Of a DNA stretch of 9,465 nucleotides, positions 1 through 7,070 are shown piece after piece. Where the stretch lies: the NCBI GenBank assembly GCA_038222915.1, contig JBBRHH010000214.1, positions 1 through 9,465 on the forward strand, in the 5' to 3' direction. The position numbers were made by a program, and so were the translations under genes. Source of the DNA: JBBRHH01 sp038222915 (GTDB lineage: Bacteria; Planctomycetota; Phycisphaerae; Tepidisphaerales; Tepidisphaeraceae). Each line of letters begins with the position of its first letter. Position 1 is the stretch's first letter. The notes under the pieces are model-generated. The model saw only the letters and a program-made list of their open reading frames with translations, was not told where the DNA came from and made no database searches.

Positions 1-366
1 GGTGTGGGAGCTGGAGGCGGGCAGGCCGAGGTACCAGGTTCCCAGATTCCAGATGATGGACGAGATGAGCAGTGCGAAGACCATTGCGAAGCCGGCGCTT
101 GCGCCGACTTTGACGACGAGTTCGACGGGGAGCAGTCCGAGGACGGCGAACGCGACCAGTCCGCTGGAAGCCAGGACACCCAGCAGATTAAAGCAGCCGG
201 ACCAGATCACAGCGACCCAGGGCTTGAGGGTGTGGGTGTAGATGACGGTAGCGACGGCGTTGGCGGTGTCGTGGAAGCCGTTGACGAATTCAAAGGCGAG
301 CGCCATACCGATGGCAAGAATGAGAAAGAACATCGAGCCGGCTGAGAGGGATTCGGCGAGAAGCAT
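1..366 (-). CDS. PiT-family inorganic phosphate transporter, N-terminal part (runs off left edge)
   Basis: This is an inner-membrane permease of the PiT family, which takes up inorganic phosphate, usually as a metal-phosphate complex with H+ or as a Na+ symporter. The 122 visible codons begin at an ATG (complement of 364-366). A GGAGA (complement of 373-377) lies 6 bases upstream. Residues 11-28 form the first membrane helix and lead into the PiT signature FEFVNGFHDTANAVAT at residues 25-40, with the conserved Asn, His, Asp and Asn. Further hydrophobic segments span about 49-75 and 90-106. The visible part ends in WNLGTWYLGLPASSSHT, the second conserved PiT element. The C-terminal half lies outside the window, so the family is certain but the coupling ion is not. 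No accessory phoU-like gene and no recognisable Pho box is visible upstream. It is separated by 221 bases from the next minus-strand gene, so it probably has its own promoter. Confidence 0.93.
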   Translation of the reverse strand, partial: MLLAESLSAGSMFFLILAIGMALAFEFVNGFHDTANAVATVIYTHTLKPWVAVIWSGCFNLLGVLASSGLVAFAVLGLLPVELVVKVGASAGFAMVFALLISSIIWNLGTWYLGLPASSSHT

Positions 367-587
367 AGTTGGTCTCCGTGGATGCGAGGGCGATGACGCC
401 CATTTTGTGACGGGGAGATGATGGGAGGGAGATCAAGGGGGGAGACGAAGATTTTGCTAAGGGCGGGTTAATTTTCTCGCGCGAAATATTTGGTTGGGCG
501 CGGATGGGGAGGAAGACTATTTAATTCGGATACGTTCTGCCTGGTGGGGCTGGATCCTTCAGTCGCTGTCGCTCTATCAGGATGAGG

Positions 588-905
588 TTATTTCAGCGTG
601 GCGCGGAGTGCGGCGATTAGTTTGCGGAGGTTTCTGGAGAAGCTCTCGGGCCATTCCAGTTGCGTGGTGACGTGGGAGGGATCGGAATTTTGTTGGGATG
701 GGGTGGCTGTGAACTGCAGGCCGATGCTGATGACCGCGATGATGGCACAGAGCCCGATTCCAATAACGAAGCCGATGGGGGAGGCGTTGGCGGCGCCGAT
801 GTAGACGATGACGAAGCCAATGAGCGCGCCGCCGAGGAGAGCCCACTCCAGGACGTTGCGTCGGGTGGAGGGATGAACGGGGTTGCTGGGTGGGTCGGAG
901 TCCAT
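588..905 (-). CDS. small two-helix membrane protein, function unknown
   Basis: I do not recognise the family. The 105-aa protein starts MDSDPPSNP, followed by a short polar, Pro-rich N-terminus ending in an Arg pair (residues 15-16). Two strongly hydrophobic segments come next, about 18-39 and 44-65, joined by a very short turn (NASP). A roughly 40-residue soluble tail ends in a basic, amphipathic stretch (NLRKLIAALRATLK). The Arg pair suggests both termini face the cytoplasm. The frame can be extended to a GTG at 935, but I prefer the ATG at 903-905: an A-rich AAGAAAAA directly precedes it and the ten extra residues look unstructured. No strong Shine-Dalgarno is present. The hydrophobic pattern and a clean stop support a real gene. 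Overlapping frames on both strands are less protein-like. It lies between two minus-strand genes without being tightly linked to either. Confidence 0.62.
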   Translation of the reverse strand: MDSDPPSNPVHPSTRRNVLEWALLGGALIGFVIVYIGAANASPIGFVIGIGLCAIIAVISIGLQFTATPSQQNSDPSHVTTQLEWPESFSRNLRKLIAALRATLK

Positions 906-1042
906 TTTTTCTTGGCTGGTGAGCCAGGGTCGCACACGGTGGTTGCGCTATACCAATAGTAGTATCGGCCGGTGGGTATGTACACGTTCAGGATCGCGAT
1001 AAAAGCGATGCGATGCTCTTAGATTTTTGTGATTGAAAAGAA

Positions 1043-2782
1043 CTATTTGACGGGAGTGAGCGGGTAGAGCTCGTCGCGGAGGGGGATTTGTTTGTAGTGG
1101 CCGGGGTCGTTCTGGTTGGCGCGTTCGACGATTTCGTTGACGTTGTAGTAGTCGACGCTGGTTTTTTCGCCGGTGCGGGTGTCTTCGACGGTGCGGTAGC
1201 CGCGGATCATTTCGACGAAGTCGGCGTTGTTGCGGCCTTTGGTGACCTGGCCTTCGGCCCAGGCGCGGTTGTGGGCTTCGTAGCCGGCCATCTGCTGGCG
1301 GTGGGCTTCTTCGTGAGCGGCGGCCTGCTGCTTCTGCTGTTCCTTGAAGTTGGCGTCGTTGGCGGCGAGGCGCTCGGCGTTTTGCTTCGCCTGGGCGTTG
1401 AGCATTTCAGCGCCCTTCTTCTGCATGACCTCGGCGTTTTCCTTCAGGGATTGTTCCATGGCCTGCATGGCGGGGGCGTCGGCTTCGAAGGTGGCTTCGG
1501 GGCCGTTGAACTCGACGACCCACATCGTCCAGGCGTCGGTACCGACTGGATAAGTCGTTATGTGGGAGATGGCGCGATAGTGGACGGGGCCGCCTTTGAG
1601 GGTGCGGGTCATGGCGTAGCTGACGCCTTGGGCCTTGGCGTTGGGGAGCATAGTTTTCTCCTCGGCGTGGGCGAGGATCTTGTCGACGGTGACGGCGGGC
1701 TGGCCGCGGGTTTGATTGATCTTGCTGATCTGCGGGGCGAGGGTGGTGAGGGCTTCGAGGGGTTCGAGATACGGGGCGACGAGAATCGGGGGCGGGGCGG
1801 GGGGCTGGATGTGAAGCCGTTTGGCGCTGGCTTCGTTCTGGCGGTACATCTTCATGATCATGGAGTCGGGGGTGCTGACGGGGAAGCTTGCGCCGATGAC
1901 GACGTGCTGGTCGGCGGGGCCTTCGATGATGATGGTGTGGAGGCCGGTCTGGGCGCTGCATTTCCAGCCGGGGGCGATGCCGATGCTGCCGGTGCCGTCG
2001 GGGAATTCGTAGGTGGTGAGCTTGATATCGGAGGCGGGGTTGGTGGTGGGCGGGGCGGCGGAGAGCTTGTCCCACTCGGCCGGGGGAGCGTCGGCTTTGG
2101 CGTAGATGATGGCGACGGTCGCGCCTTGATCGGAGGTTTTGCAGGAGACGAAGCCTTTGACGGGCTGGCCCTTCAATTTTGCGGTGAAGGTTGCGCCGCC
2201 GGCGTTGTGGGATTTGGCGTCTTCGAACGCGCCGGTGACGGCGGGCTTGGCGTCGAAGTATTGGGCGAGGTCGGGGAGGGTGGATTCGAGGGCGGTCTGG
2301 ACTGTTGTCGCTTTGGGCTTCTGGGTGGAGAAGGATTTGCCGGAGTCGGTGGCGTTGACGAGGGTGTAGCCGGGGAGGGTAGTGGTGTCGGTGGCGGCGG
2401 GTGGATTGGTGTTGTTGGCGAGGGGATTGGTGGGGGCGGGGGTGGCCAGTGGGTTTGCGAGGGGGTTGGTGGCGAGTTTTTTGAGGGTGTAGGTGGCGTT
2501 GTCGGTGGCGAAGGTGAGGCCGGCGGCTTCGGGGGTGGCGGTGAAGGGGTAGGCGTTGCCCTGGCTGGTGAAAGTGCCGAGGAGTTTGCCGGATTCTTCG
2601 TGGGCGGTGACGGGGAAGTGCTGCTGGCCCATGGTGATCTGGCCGGTGTAGGCGGCGGCTTCGGATTTGAGCTCGAGGGTGATCTTGGGGCTTTCGTATT
2701 TGCCGGAGTAGTCGGTGGCGGCGTGAGCGGCAGGCGCGATGAGGAGACAGAGGGCGATCAGGGAAAAGGTGCGAAGTGGCAT
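1043..2782 (-). CDS. exported protein with beta-rich N-terminal domain and long Gln/Ala-rich helical region, function unknown
   Basis: This is a 579-aa protein that is probably secreted or periplasmic. I chose the ATG at 2780-2782 because a GGGAG (complement of 2788-2792) sits 5 bases upstream and it opens a classic signal peptide, MPLRTFSLIALCLLIAPAAHA. A longer in-frame start at 2851 would bury that signal peptide. After cleavage comes a domain of about 80 residues with alternating polar and hydrophobic strands (YSGKYE...TYTLKKL). A low-complexity linker with repeated NPLAN/NPLAT units follows, then a large globular region up to about residue 440. Residues about 445-512 are rich in Gln, Ala, Glu and Lys and probably form a long helix or coiled coil. 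The C-terminus carries RGYRTVEDTRTGEKTSVD, resembling a tail found in other bacterial proteins of unknown function. It is divergent from the TPR gene at 2906 and may be co-regulated with it. No catalytic motif is recognised. Confidence 0.85.
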   Translation of the reverse strand: MPLRTFSLIALCLLIAPAAHAATDYSGKYESPKITLELKSEAAAYTGQITMGQQHFPVTAHEESGKLLGTFTSQGNAYPFTATPEAAGLTFATDNATYTLKKLATNPLANPLATPAPTNPLANNTNPPAATDTTTLPGYTLVNATDSGKSFSTQKPKATTVQTALESTLPDLAQYFDAKPAVTGAFEDAKSHNAGGATFTAKLKGQPVKGFVSCKTSDQGATVAIIYAKADAPPAEWDKLSAAPPTTNPASDIKLTTYEFPDGTGSIGIAPGWKCSAQTGLHTIIIEGPADQHVVIGASFPVSTPDSMIMKMYRQNEASAKRLHIQPPAPPPILVAPYLEPLEALTTLAPQISKINQTRGQPAVTVDKILAHAEEKTMLPNAKAQGVSYAMTRTLKGGPVHYRAISHITTYPVGTDAWTMWVVEFNGPEATFEADAPAMQAMEQSLKENAEVMQKKGAEMLNAQAKQNAERLAANDANFKEQQKQQAAAHEEAHRQQMAGYEAHNRAWAEGQVTKGRNNADFVEMIRGYRTVEDTRTGEKTSVDYYNVNEIVERANQNDPGHYKQIPLRDELYPLTPVK

Positions 2783-2806
2783 TTGGGCTCCCGAAGTTTT
2801 GGCAAA

Positions 2807-2866
2807 GTTGAGCAAAATTGTTCTTGCTTCCGGAACGACTGGAAGTTTCAATCTGCTTTGCTCAAC
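2807..2866. repeat. perfect 10-bp inverted repeat in the divergent intergenic region
   Basis: GTTGAGCAAA at 2807-2816 is exactly mirrored by TTTGCTCAAC at 2857-2866, with 40 bases between the arms. The pair lies inside the 123-bp spacer between the two divergent exported-protein genes, 24 bases from one start codon and 39 from the other. Between the arms is an 8-bp palindrome, TTCCGGAA (2828-2835). AACGACTG also occurs twice, at 2834-2841 and 2864-2871, exactly 30 bp apart. A regulator site serving both genes is a plausible inference. I could not find a convincing -35/-10 pair for either gene here. Confidence 0.45.
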
Positions 2867-2905
2867 GACTGTTGCGCTGGGGTTCCGACTTTACTCGGAG
2901 GCCTG

Positions 2906-5900
2906 ATGGTTCGCCATTTAATTTATGTGGGTTTGATTGTTTTGCTCGGAGTTGGACGGGTGCTGGGCGTGGAGTCGTCGCCGGTGGAGGAGAAGTGCCG
3001 GGGGACGTGGGAGATGGCGGTGCCCAATCCGCAGGGTGGATCGACGTGGACGTTTTTGGTGAAGGCGGATGGGACGTATGATTTTTCGGCGGTGGGGAAT
3101 GGCGCACCCGGCGGGCATCATGGGACTTTTGCGGCGATGGATGGGAAGTGGGCGCTGCAAGCGGTGAACATTCCGTGGAAGGATGGCGGGACTTACGAGA
3201 TGGCCGACGAGAACACGTTTGTGATGAACGGCGTTTTGGGGAAGGGTGTGTGGAAGCGGCGGGGGAAGGCCGCGGCGGATGTGCCGACCCTGGTGCCTGT
3301 GCCGTCGGGTGTGAAAGAGCCAGTGAAGCCAGTGGTTGCGGGCGGGCCGCCGCCGCTGGATGTGCTGGATGTGCCGGTGAAGACGGCGGGCGGTGTTGTG
3401 GAGTTTATCGATGGGCTGGATGCGCTGTCGCGAATGAAGTGCGAGGATGCGGTGGCGGCGCTCGGGAAGGCGATCGATGCCAATGAAGAGGCCGGGGAGT
3501 ATTACACGGCGCGCGGGGTGGCGTATCTAATGGAGGAGAAGATTGCCGAGGGGCAGAAGGATCTGGAGCGGGCGGTGCGTCTGGACCCGCAGGCGAAGGA
3601 TCCGAAGCGGATGTTGTCGTTTGCGGTTCGGATGAAGGGGGATGAGGCCGGGGCGGCGCGGTTTTATTCGCATGGCAGTACCGATTCTTATGACCAGTTT
3701 CTGGTGAAGACGGGGAACAACTATGGGAAGCTGGCGATTGCGCAGAGGATGAACAACCCGCAGTTCCTGCAGGAGTGCCGGCAGAACCGGGCGGCGGCTC
3801 TGCGGGATTTTCACAATATCGCTGAGGCGTTTGCGCAGTCGCACAGACAGGGCGAGGTGGTGGGCAAGGCGCTCTTCGGGCGCGGGATTGCGCGGGTGGG
3901 GAAGAAGGATTATGCGGGGGCGCAGGCGGATCTGGCTTCGGTGCTGGCGGTTTATCCGGAGGACCGGACGACGCTTTATTATCATGCGATGAGTTTGCTG
4001 GGGCTGGGGAACGCGGAGGGGGCGCGGCGGGAATTTACGCTGGTGTTGAGCTGGAAATCGGCGCTCGTGGAAGGGTATGTGGGGCGGGCGGCGGCGGCGG
4101 TGGCGCTGGGGGATGTGAAGCGGGCGGAGGGGGACTTGGCGGTTGCGCAGAAGCTGGATGAGAAGAATTCGCGGGGGATTCGCGGGGATGTGGAGAAGTC
4201 GCTGGCGGAATTGAAGAAGCAGCCTGCGCTGCCTTTGCCGCAGGAGCTGATGACAGCGTTGTTGGTGTCGGCGCGCGACAAAGCAGGGTGGGATGTGCTG
4301 GTGAAGCAGGCAACGGAATTGGTGCGGGTGGCGAACGCGGTGCGGCTGCGCGGGGATGAGCGGTATCAGGACCGGCGGCGGGCTTTGGAATGGGCGGTGG
4401 CGGCGAATCCGAAGAATGCGGATGTTTTGGCGGCGCTGGGGAATTTTATCCTTGCGGAGGTGGACGTGCATGGGGAGTGCGTTGAGCCCAATGGGGATTG
4501 GACGTATTACCGGGCGCAGACGGGGGATCAAAAACAGGCCGAGCTGAACCTGGCGGGGCAGATGTTTGCGGCGGCGCTGCAGGCCGATCCGCGGCATGTG
4601 AAGTCGATGATTGGGCAGGCGGCGATGAAGATTCGCGATGGGTTGTGGGGGGATGCGGAGAATATTCTGCGTGGGGCGATGCAGATCAAGGACAACGATC
4701 CGGAGATGCTGGAGCTGATGGCGCGGATCATGCAGGAGGCCGCGAATCAGCGGTATTCGGGGGCGAGCGATTTGCGGACGGTGCGGACGTGGACGGAGTT
4801 TGGGTATGACTGCACGTGGTTTTGCACGCGCTATCCGTCGCTGGCCGAGCGCGACCGGGCGGATCAACTTGAGTCGGCGGGGAATAACTTCATGAAGTTT
4901 TCGCAGCAGTATGTGGCGAAGGCGATAGCGGCGATGGGGAACACGGCCGACGGGTATTATTATCAGGGGTTGGTCGCGACTGGCGGCGGGGATTTTGAGC
5001 GGGCGCGGCAGGCGCTGGAAGCGGCCGTGAAGCTGGACCCGAACCATTTGCGGGCGCGGTCGAGTCTTTCAAATGTGTATGCGAAATTGAACATGCCGGT
5101 CGAGGCGGTGCTGGAACAAACGAAGGCGAAGAACCTGGAGCAGACTTCGTGTGCGCCGTATCTGCAGCGGGCGTGGAGCAAGATCGTCAATACCGCTTGG
5201 AAAAGCGCGCGGGAGTCGCTCCTGGCGGCGAATATATGGGATGCGGCGGATGCGCGGATCCCGGCGTATCTGGGGGTGATTGGGGAGGGGAACAATCAGC
5301 CCGACGAGGCGATCGCATGTTTCCGGGCTGCGATGGCGATTGAGGAGGCTAAGGCGAATGCGCGGGGGAACACGTTGCAAGGGAGCGCGGGAGGGCTGGG
5401 CAGCATCAAGGAGTTTGGCCTATCGATGGCGCTGCGGCTGAAGATGGCGAACTACGTGAAGCAGGATGCGGGGGAGTCGCTGAAGCTTTATCTGGCGAAC
5501 GTTTCGATGGAACAGCGGATTCCGGAATGGGGTTGGACGGGCAAATTACCGTCGGCGATGTTGCCCGATCCGACGGCGAATCTGAATGTGGTGCCGTCGC
5601 CACCGATGATTGTGGTGCTGATGATGAAGTCGCGGCTGGCGGCCGGGCGGGCGTTGCTCGCGATCAACAAGCCGAATGACGCGATCGTGCAGTTCCAGTC
5701 CATGCTTGGTTATCCGGGGAAAATGCATCAGGGCGGAATGATTTATACGGATGACTATGTCGACTGGGCAAAGCTTGGCATGTGCGATTGTTATGTGCAT
5801 TTGGGGGACAAGACGCAGGCGCAGCAGTGGAACATGCAGGTGCGGGGGAGGGATTTTGGCGATCCGATCGAGATCGAACGCATGCGGCTGAAACAAGAGA

Positions 5901-5929
5901 CTGGGCAGAGGCTGCGGGGGCCCGGGTGA
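2906..5929 (+). CDS. large exported tetratricopeptide-repeat (TPR) protein
   Basis: This is a 1007-aa protein, probably exported, whose TPR helices would act as a protein-interaction scaffold; no enzymatic domain is seen. I chose the ATG at 2906 because GGAGG (2897-2901) lies just upstream and it opens a signal peptide, MVRHLIYVGLIVLLGVGRVLG. The same frame stays open far upstream, but only as the antisense of the divergent gene. Residues about 29-113 form a small beta domain (CRGTWEMAV...GVWKRRGK). A Pro/Val-rich linker follows to about 150. TPR-like helix pairs are clearest at about 165-250, from 321 (ALFGRGIARVGKKDYAGAQ), around 501 (NPKNADVLAALGNF) and from 683 (GYYYQGLVATGGGDFERA) to about 745, where LEAAVKLDPNHLRARSSL is textbook TPR. 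The last roughly 200 residues contain more degenerate helical repeats. The closest context is the divergent exported protein, so a shared envelope role is possible but not shown. Confidence 0.9.
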   Translation: MVRHLIYVGLIVLLGVGRVLGVESSPVEEKCRGTWEMAVPNPQGGSTWTFLVKADGTYDFSAVGNGAPGGHHGTFAAMDGKWALQAVNIPWKDGGTYEMADENTFVMNGVLGKGVWKRRGKAAADVPTLVPVPSGVKEPVKPVVAGGPPPLDVLDVPVKTAGGVVEFIDGLDALSRMKCEDAVAALGKAIDANEEAGEYYTARGVAYLMEEKIAEGQKDLERAVRLDPQAKDPKRMLSFAVRMKGDEAGAARFYSHGSTDSYDQFLVKTGNNYGKLAIAQRMNNPQFLQECRQNRAAALRDFHNIAEAFAQSHRQGEVVGKALFGRGIARVGKKDYAGAQADLASVLAVYPEDRTTLYYHAMSLLGLGNAEGARREFTLVLSWKSALVEGYVGRAAAAVALGDVKRAEGDLAVAQKLDEKNSRGIRGDVEKSLAELKKQPALPLPQELMTALLVSARDKAGWDVLVKQATELVRVANAVRLRGDERYQDRRRALEWAVAANPKNADVLAALGNFILAEVDVHGECVEPNGDWTYYRAQTGDQKQAELNLAGQMFAAALQADPRHVKSMIGQAAMKIRDGLWGDAENILRGAMQIKDNDPEMLELMARIMQEAANQRYSGASDLRTVRTWTEFGYDCTWFCTRYPSLAERDRADQLESAGNNFMKFSQQYVAKAIAAMGNTADGYYYQGLVATGGGDFERARQALEAAVKLDPNHLRARSSLSNVYAKLNMPVEAVLEQTKAKNLEQTSCAPYLQRAWSKIVNTAWKSARESLLAANIWDAADARIPAYLGVIGEGNNQPDEAIACFRAAMAIEEAKANARGNTLQGSAGGLGSIKEFGLSMALRLKMANYVKQDAGESLKLYLANVSMEQRIPEWGWTGKLPSAMLPDPTANLNVVPSPPMIVVLMMKSRLAAGRALLAINKPNDAIVQFQSMLGYPGKMHQGGMIYTDDYVDWAKLGMCDCYVHLGDKTQAQQWNMQVRGRDFGDPIEIERMRLKQETGQRLRGPG

Positions 5930-5945
5930 ACAGAAATTTCTGTTC
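5928..5945. repeat. 18-bp perfect palindrome overlapping the TPR stop codon
   Basis: The sequence GAACAGAAATTTCTGTTC is a perfect palindrome that begins on the second base of the TGA stop. Folded as RNA it gives only a 7-bp stem with an AATT loop and no following U-run, so it is a poor intrinsic terminator. As DNA it looks more like a dimeric regulator site. Its centre lies about 62 bases upstream of the start point expected from the TATAAT at 5987-5992. CTGTT recurs at 5940-5944, 5945-5949 and 5968-5972. Confidence 0.45.
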
Positions 5946-5962
5946 TGTTGATATTACGTGCG

Positions 5963-5992
5963 TTGCCCTGTTTTCCTATCTTTCGCTATAAT
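5963..5992 (+). promoter_or_regulatory. sigma-70-type promoter for the response regulator
   Basis: A perfect -10 hexamer TATAAT occupies 5987-5992. A weaker -35, TTGCCC (5963-5968), lies 18 bases upstream. Transcription would begin near 5999-6000, almost on the in-frame ATG at 6001 and about 46 bases before the preferred ATG at 6046. This is a sequence match only. Confidence 0.5.
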
Positions 5993-6045
5993 TGCCGTGT
6001 ATGGGAGCAATTGTAAGCCCAGCCGAGGACGGTCCAACGCACAAG

Positions 6046-6435
6046 ATGGCGGAACGTTGGCGGCTTCTCGTCGCCGACGATTCGATGGTGGAACGCCGGC
6101 CGCTGGCGGAGCTGCTTCGGACGTCGGGGTATGACGTGGATGAGGCGGCGGATGGAAAATCGGTGATGCTGATGCTGGAGAGCCGGCCGGTGGATCTGCT
6201 GCTGTTGGATCTGCGGATGCCGATGGCGGATGGGTTTGACGTGCTGACGTTTCTCCAAAGAACCCGCCCGAAATTGCCGGTGATTTTGATGTCGGGGCTG
6301 GCGGCGGATGAGATTCAGGATTCGATGAACCGCCTGCCAGTGCACGAGTTGCCCACATTGCTGCTAAAACCAATCAATCCAGAGCAGTTGCTGGACTTAG
6401 TGGATTTGCGGCTTCGGGGTGAATTGCCGGGGTGA
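6046..6435 (+). CDS. stand-alone receiver-domain response regulator
   Basis: This is a CheY-like single-domain response regulator of 129 aa, phosphorylated by a histidine kinase that is not encoded in this window. All key receiver residues are present: the acidic pair D11-D12 (LLVADDS), the phospho-acceptor D55 (LLLLDLRMP), the switch Ser S83 (VILMSG) and K108 followed by Pro (LLLKP). There is no DNA-binding or enzymatic output domain, so it probably works by protein interaction or in a phosphorelay. Two ATGs compete. The one at 6046 places the first beta strand directly after the start, and the 15 codons between 6001 and 6046 lack the G/C-rich third positions of the gene body. The one at 6001 would be almost leaderless from the TATAAT at 5987. 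Neither has a good ribosome-binding site. It stands between the TPR gene and the lipid operon, with its own promoter. Confidence 0.9.
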   Translation: MAERWRLLVADDSMVERRPLAELLRTSGYDVDEAADGKSVMLMLESRPVDLLLLDLRMPMADGFDVLTFLQRTRPKLPVILMSGLAADEIQDSMNRLPVHELPTLLLKPINPEQLLDLVDLRLRGELPG

Positions 6436-6470
6436 ACTTGGGCAGATTGAGGGCGGGACAATGGGCTGAC

Positions 6471-6499
6471 TTGAAAACGGGGGGTGTCACCGATACAAA
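6471..6499 (+). promoter_or_regulatory. candidate sigma-70-type promoter of the lipid operon
   Basis: TTGAAA (6471-6476) and TACAAA (6494-6499) are separated by 17 bases within the 106-bp gap between the response regulator and the first dehydratase gene. A start near 6506 would give a leader of about 35 bases containing the AGGGAAG ribosome-binding site at 6531-6537. The match to consensus is 5/6 and 4/6. It is the best candidate I can see in the gap. Confidence 0.4.
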
Positions 6500-6541
6500 C
6501 TCGCAATTCTGTGCCCGAGACGGCTCGCCCAGGGAAGTAGC

Positions 6542-7045
6542 TTGAAGTTCAACCTTATCGACAAAGTCGAGCATTTGAGCGATGATCGGATCGTCGCCGT
6601 CAAGCACGTATCGCTGGCGGAGGAGTATCTGGCCGACCACTTCCCGACGTTCCCGGTGTTGCCGGGAGTGATGATGCTGGAAGCATTGGTGCAAGCTGGC
6701 GGATGGTTGTTGCATCATCGCAACGACTTTCGCTGCTCGATGGCGGTGCTGCGTGAGACGAAAAATGTGCGGTATGGCCAGTTTGTCGCGCCCGGGAATT
6801 TTCTGCGGGTCGAGGTCGAGCTGGCGAAGGTGAGCGAAGGCGGCGCGGTGTTTAAGGCCACCGGTACGGTGGGCACTGCCACGGCGTTGTCGGCGCGGCT
6901 GGAGCTGGCATATTTTAATCTCGCGGATCACCAACCGGCCTTGGCGGACGTTGACCGCCGCCTCCGCGAGCACCACCGCAAGCGCTGGGATGTGCTGCGG
7001 TTGACCGCGACGCCGAGTGTGCCTTTGACGGCACCCGCGGCGTGA
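6542..7045 (+). CDS. FabZ-like 3-hydroxyacyl-ACP dehydratase (hotdog fold), catalytic pair intact
   Basis: By family, this protein removes water from (3R)-hydroxyacyl chains on an acyl carrier protein to give trans-2-enoyl chains, in the cytoplasm. It has 167 aa against about 145-150 for typical FabZ; the excess is a basic C-terminal tail (RRLREHHRKRW...). The active-site segment is DHFPTFPVLPGVMMLEALVQ. H33 and E47 are 14 residues apart, as in E. coli FabZ (His54/Glu68). I take the TTG at 6542 as the start because AGGGAAG (6531-6537) lies just upstream and residues MKFNLIDKVEHL match the normal FabZ N-terminus. No in-frame ATG is available before the conserved core. It is the first gene of a tight operon; the carrier protein follows after 25 bases. 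It aligns with the paralogue at 7485 across the N-terminal half (both have SLAEE directly before the active site). This one looks catalytically competent. Confidence 0.9.
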   Translation: MKFNLIDKVEHLSDDRIVAVKHVSLAEEYLADHFPTFPVLPGVMMLEALVQAGGWLLHHRNDFRCSMAVLRETKNVRYGQFVAPGNFLRVEVELAKVSEGGAVFKATGTVGTATALSARLELAYFNLADHQPALADVDRRLREHHRKRWDVLRLTATPSVPLTAPAA

Positions 7046-7070
7046 AAAGTTAAACGGATCTGGAGTCGCT

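Noticed and set aside
4..345. 113-codon plus-strand frame at the left edge.
   Set aside because: It is antisense to the phosphate transporter, whose family signatures are unmistakable on the minus strand.
367..587. Pho-type operator or a small gene upstream of the phosphate transporter.
   Set aside because: No CTGTCAT-type direct repeats are visible. The only symmetric element is an 8-bp TCGCGCGA (477-484), which is too short to name. No convincing short reading frame with a start signal is present.
906..935. GTG at 935 as the start of the small membrane protein.
   Set aside because: It adds ten residues before the Pro-rich N-terminus without a ribosome-binding site. The ATG at 905 is the simpler choice.
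1000..1042. Repeated GCGAT/ATCGC motif as a terminator for the exported-protein gene.
   Set aside because: The possible stem is only about 5 bp and is not followed by a U-run on the minus strand.
1088..2905. Long plus-strand open frame continuous with the TPR gene, giving a 1613-aa protein.
   Set aside because: It is the antisense of the exported-protein gene at 1043-2782. Its composition is almost all Gly, Val, Asp, Glu and Phe without a fold-like pattern. The real TPR start at 2906 has GGAGG and a signal peptide, and the minus-strand gene has both too.
3527..5047. 506-codon open frame on the minus strand inside the TPR gene.
   Set aside because: It is extremely rich in Arg, Pro, His, Leu and Ile, typical of the antisense of a GC-rich gene. 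It has no recognisable domain, and the TPR repeats on the plus strand are clear.
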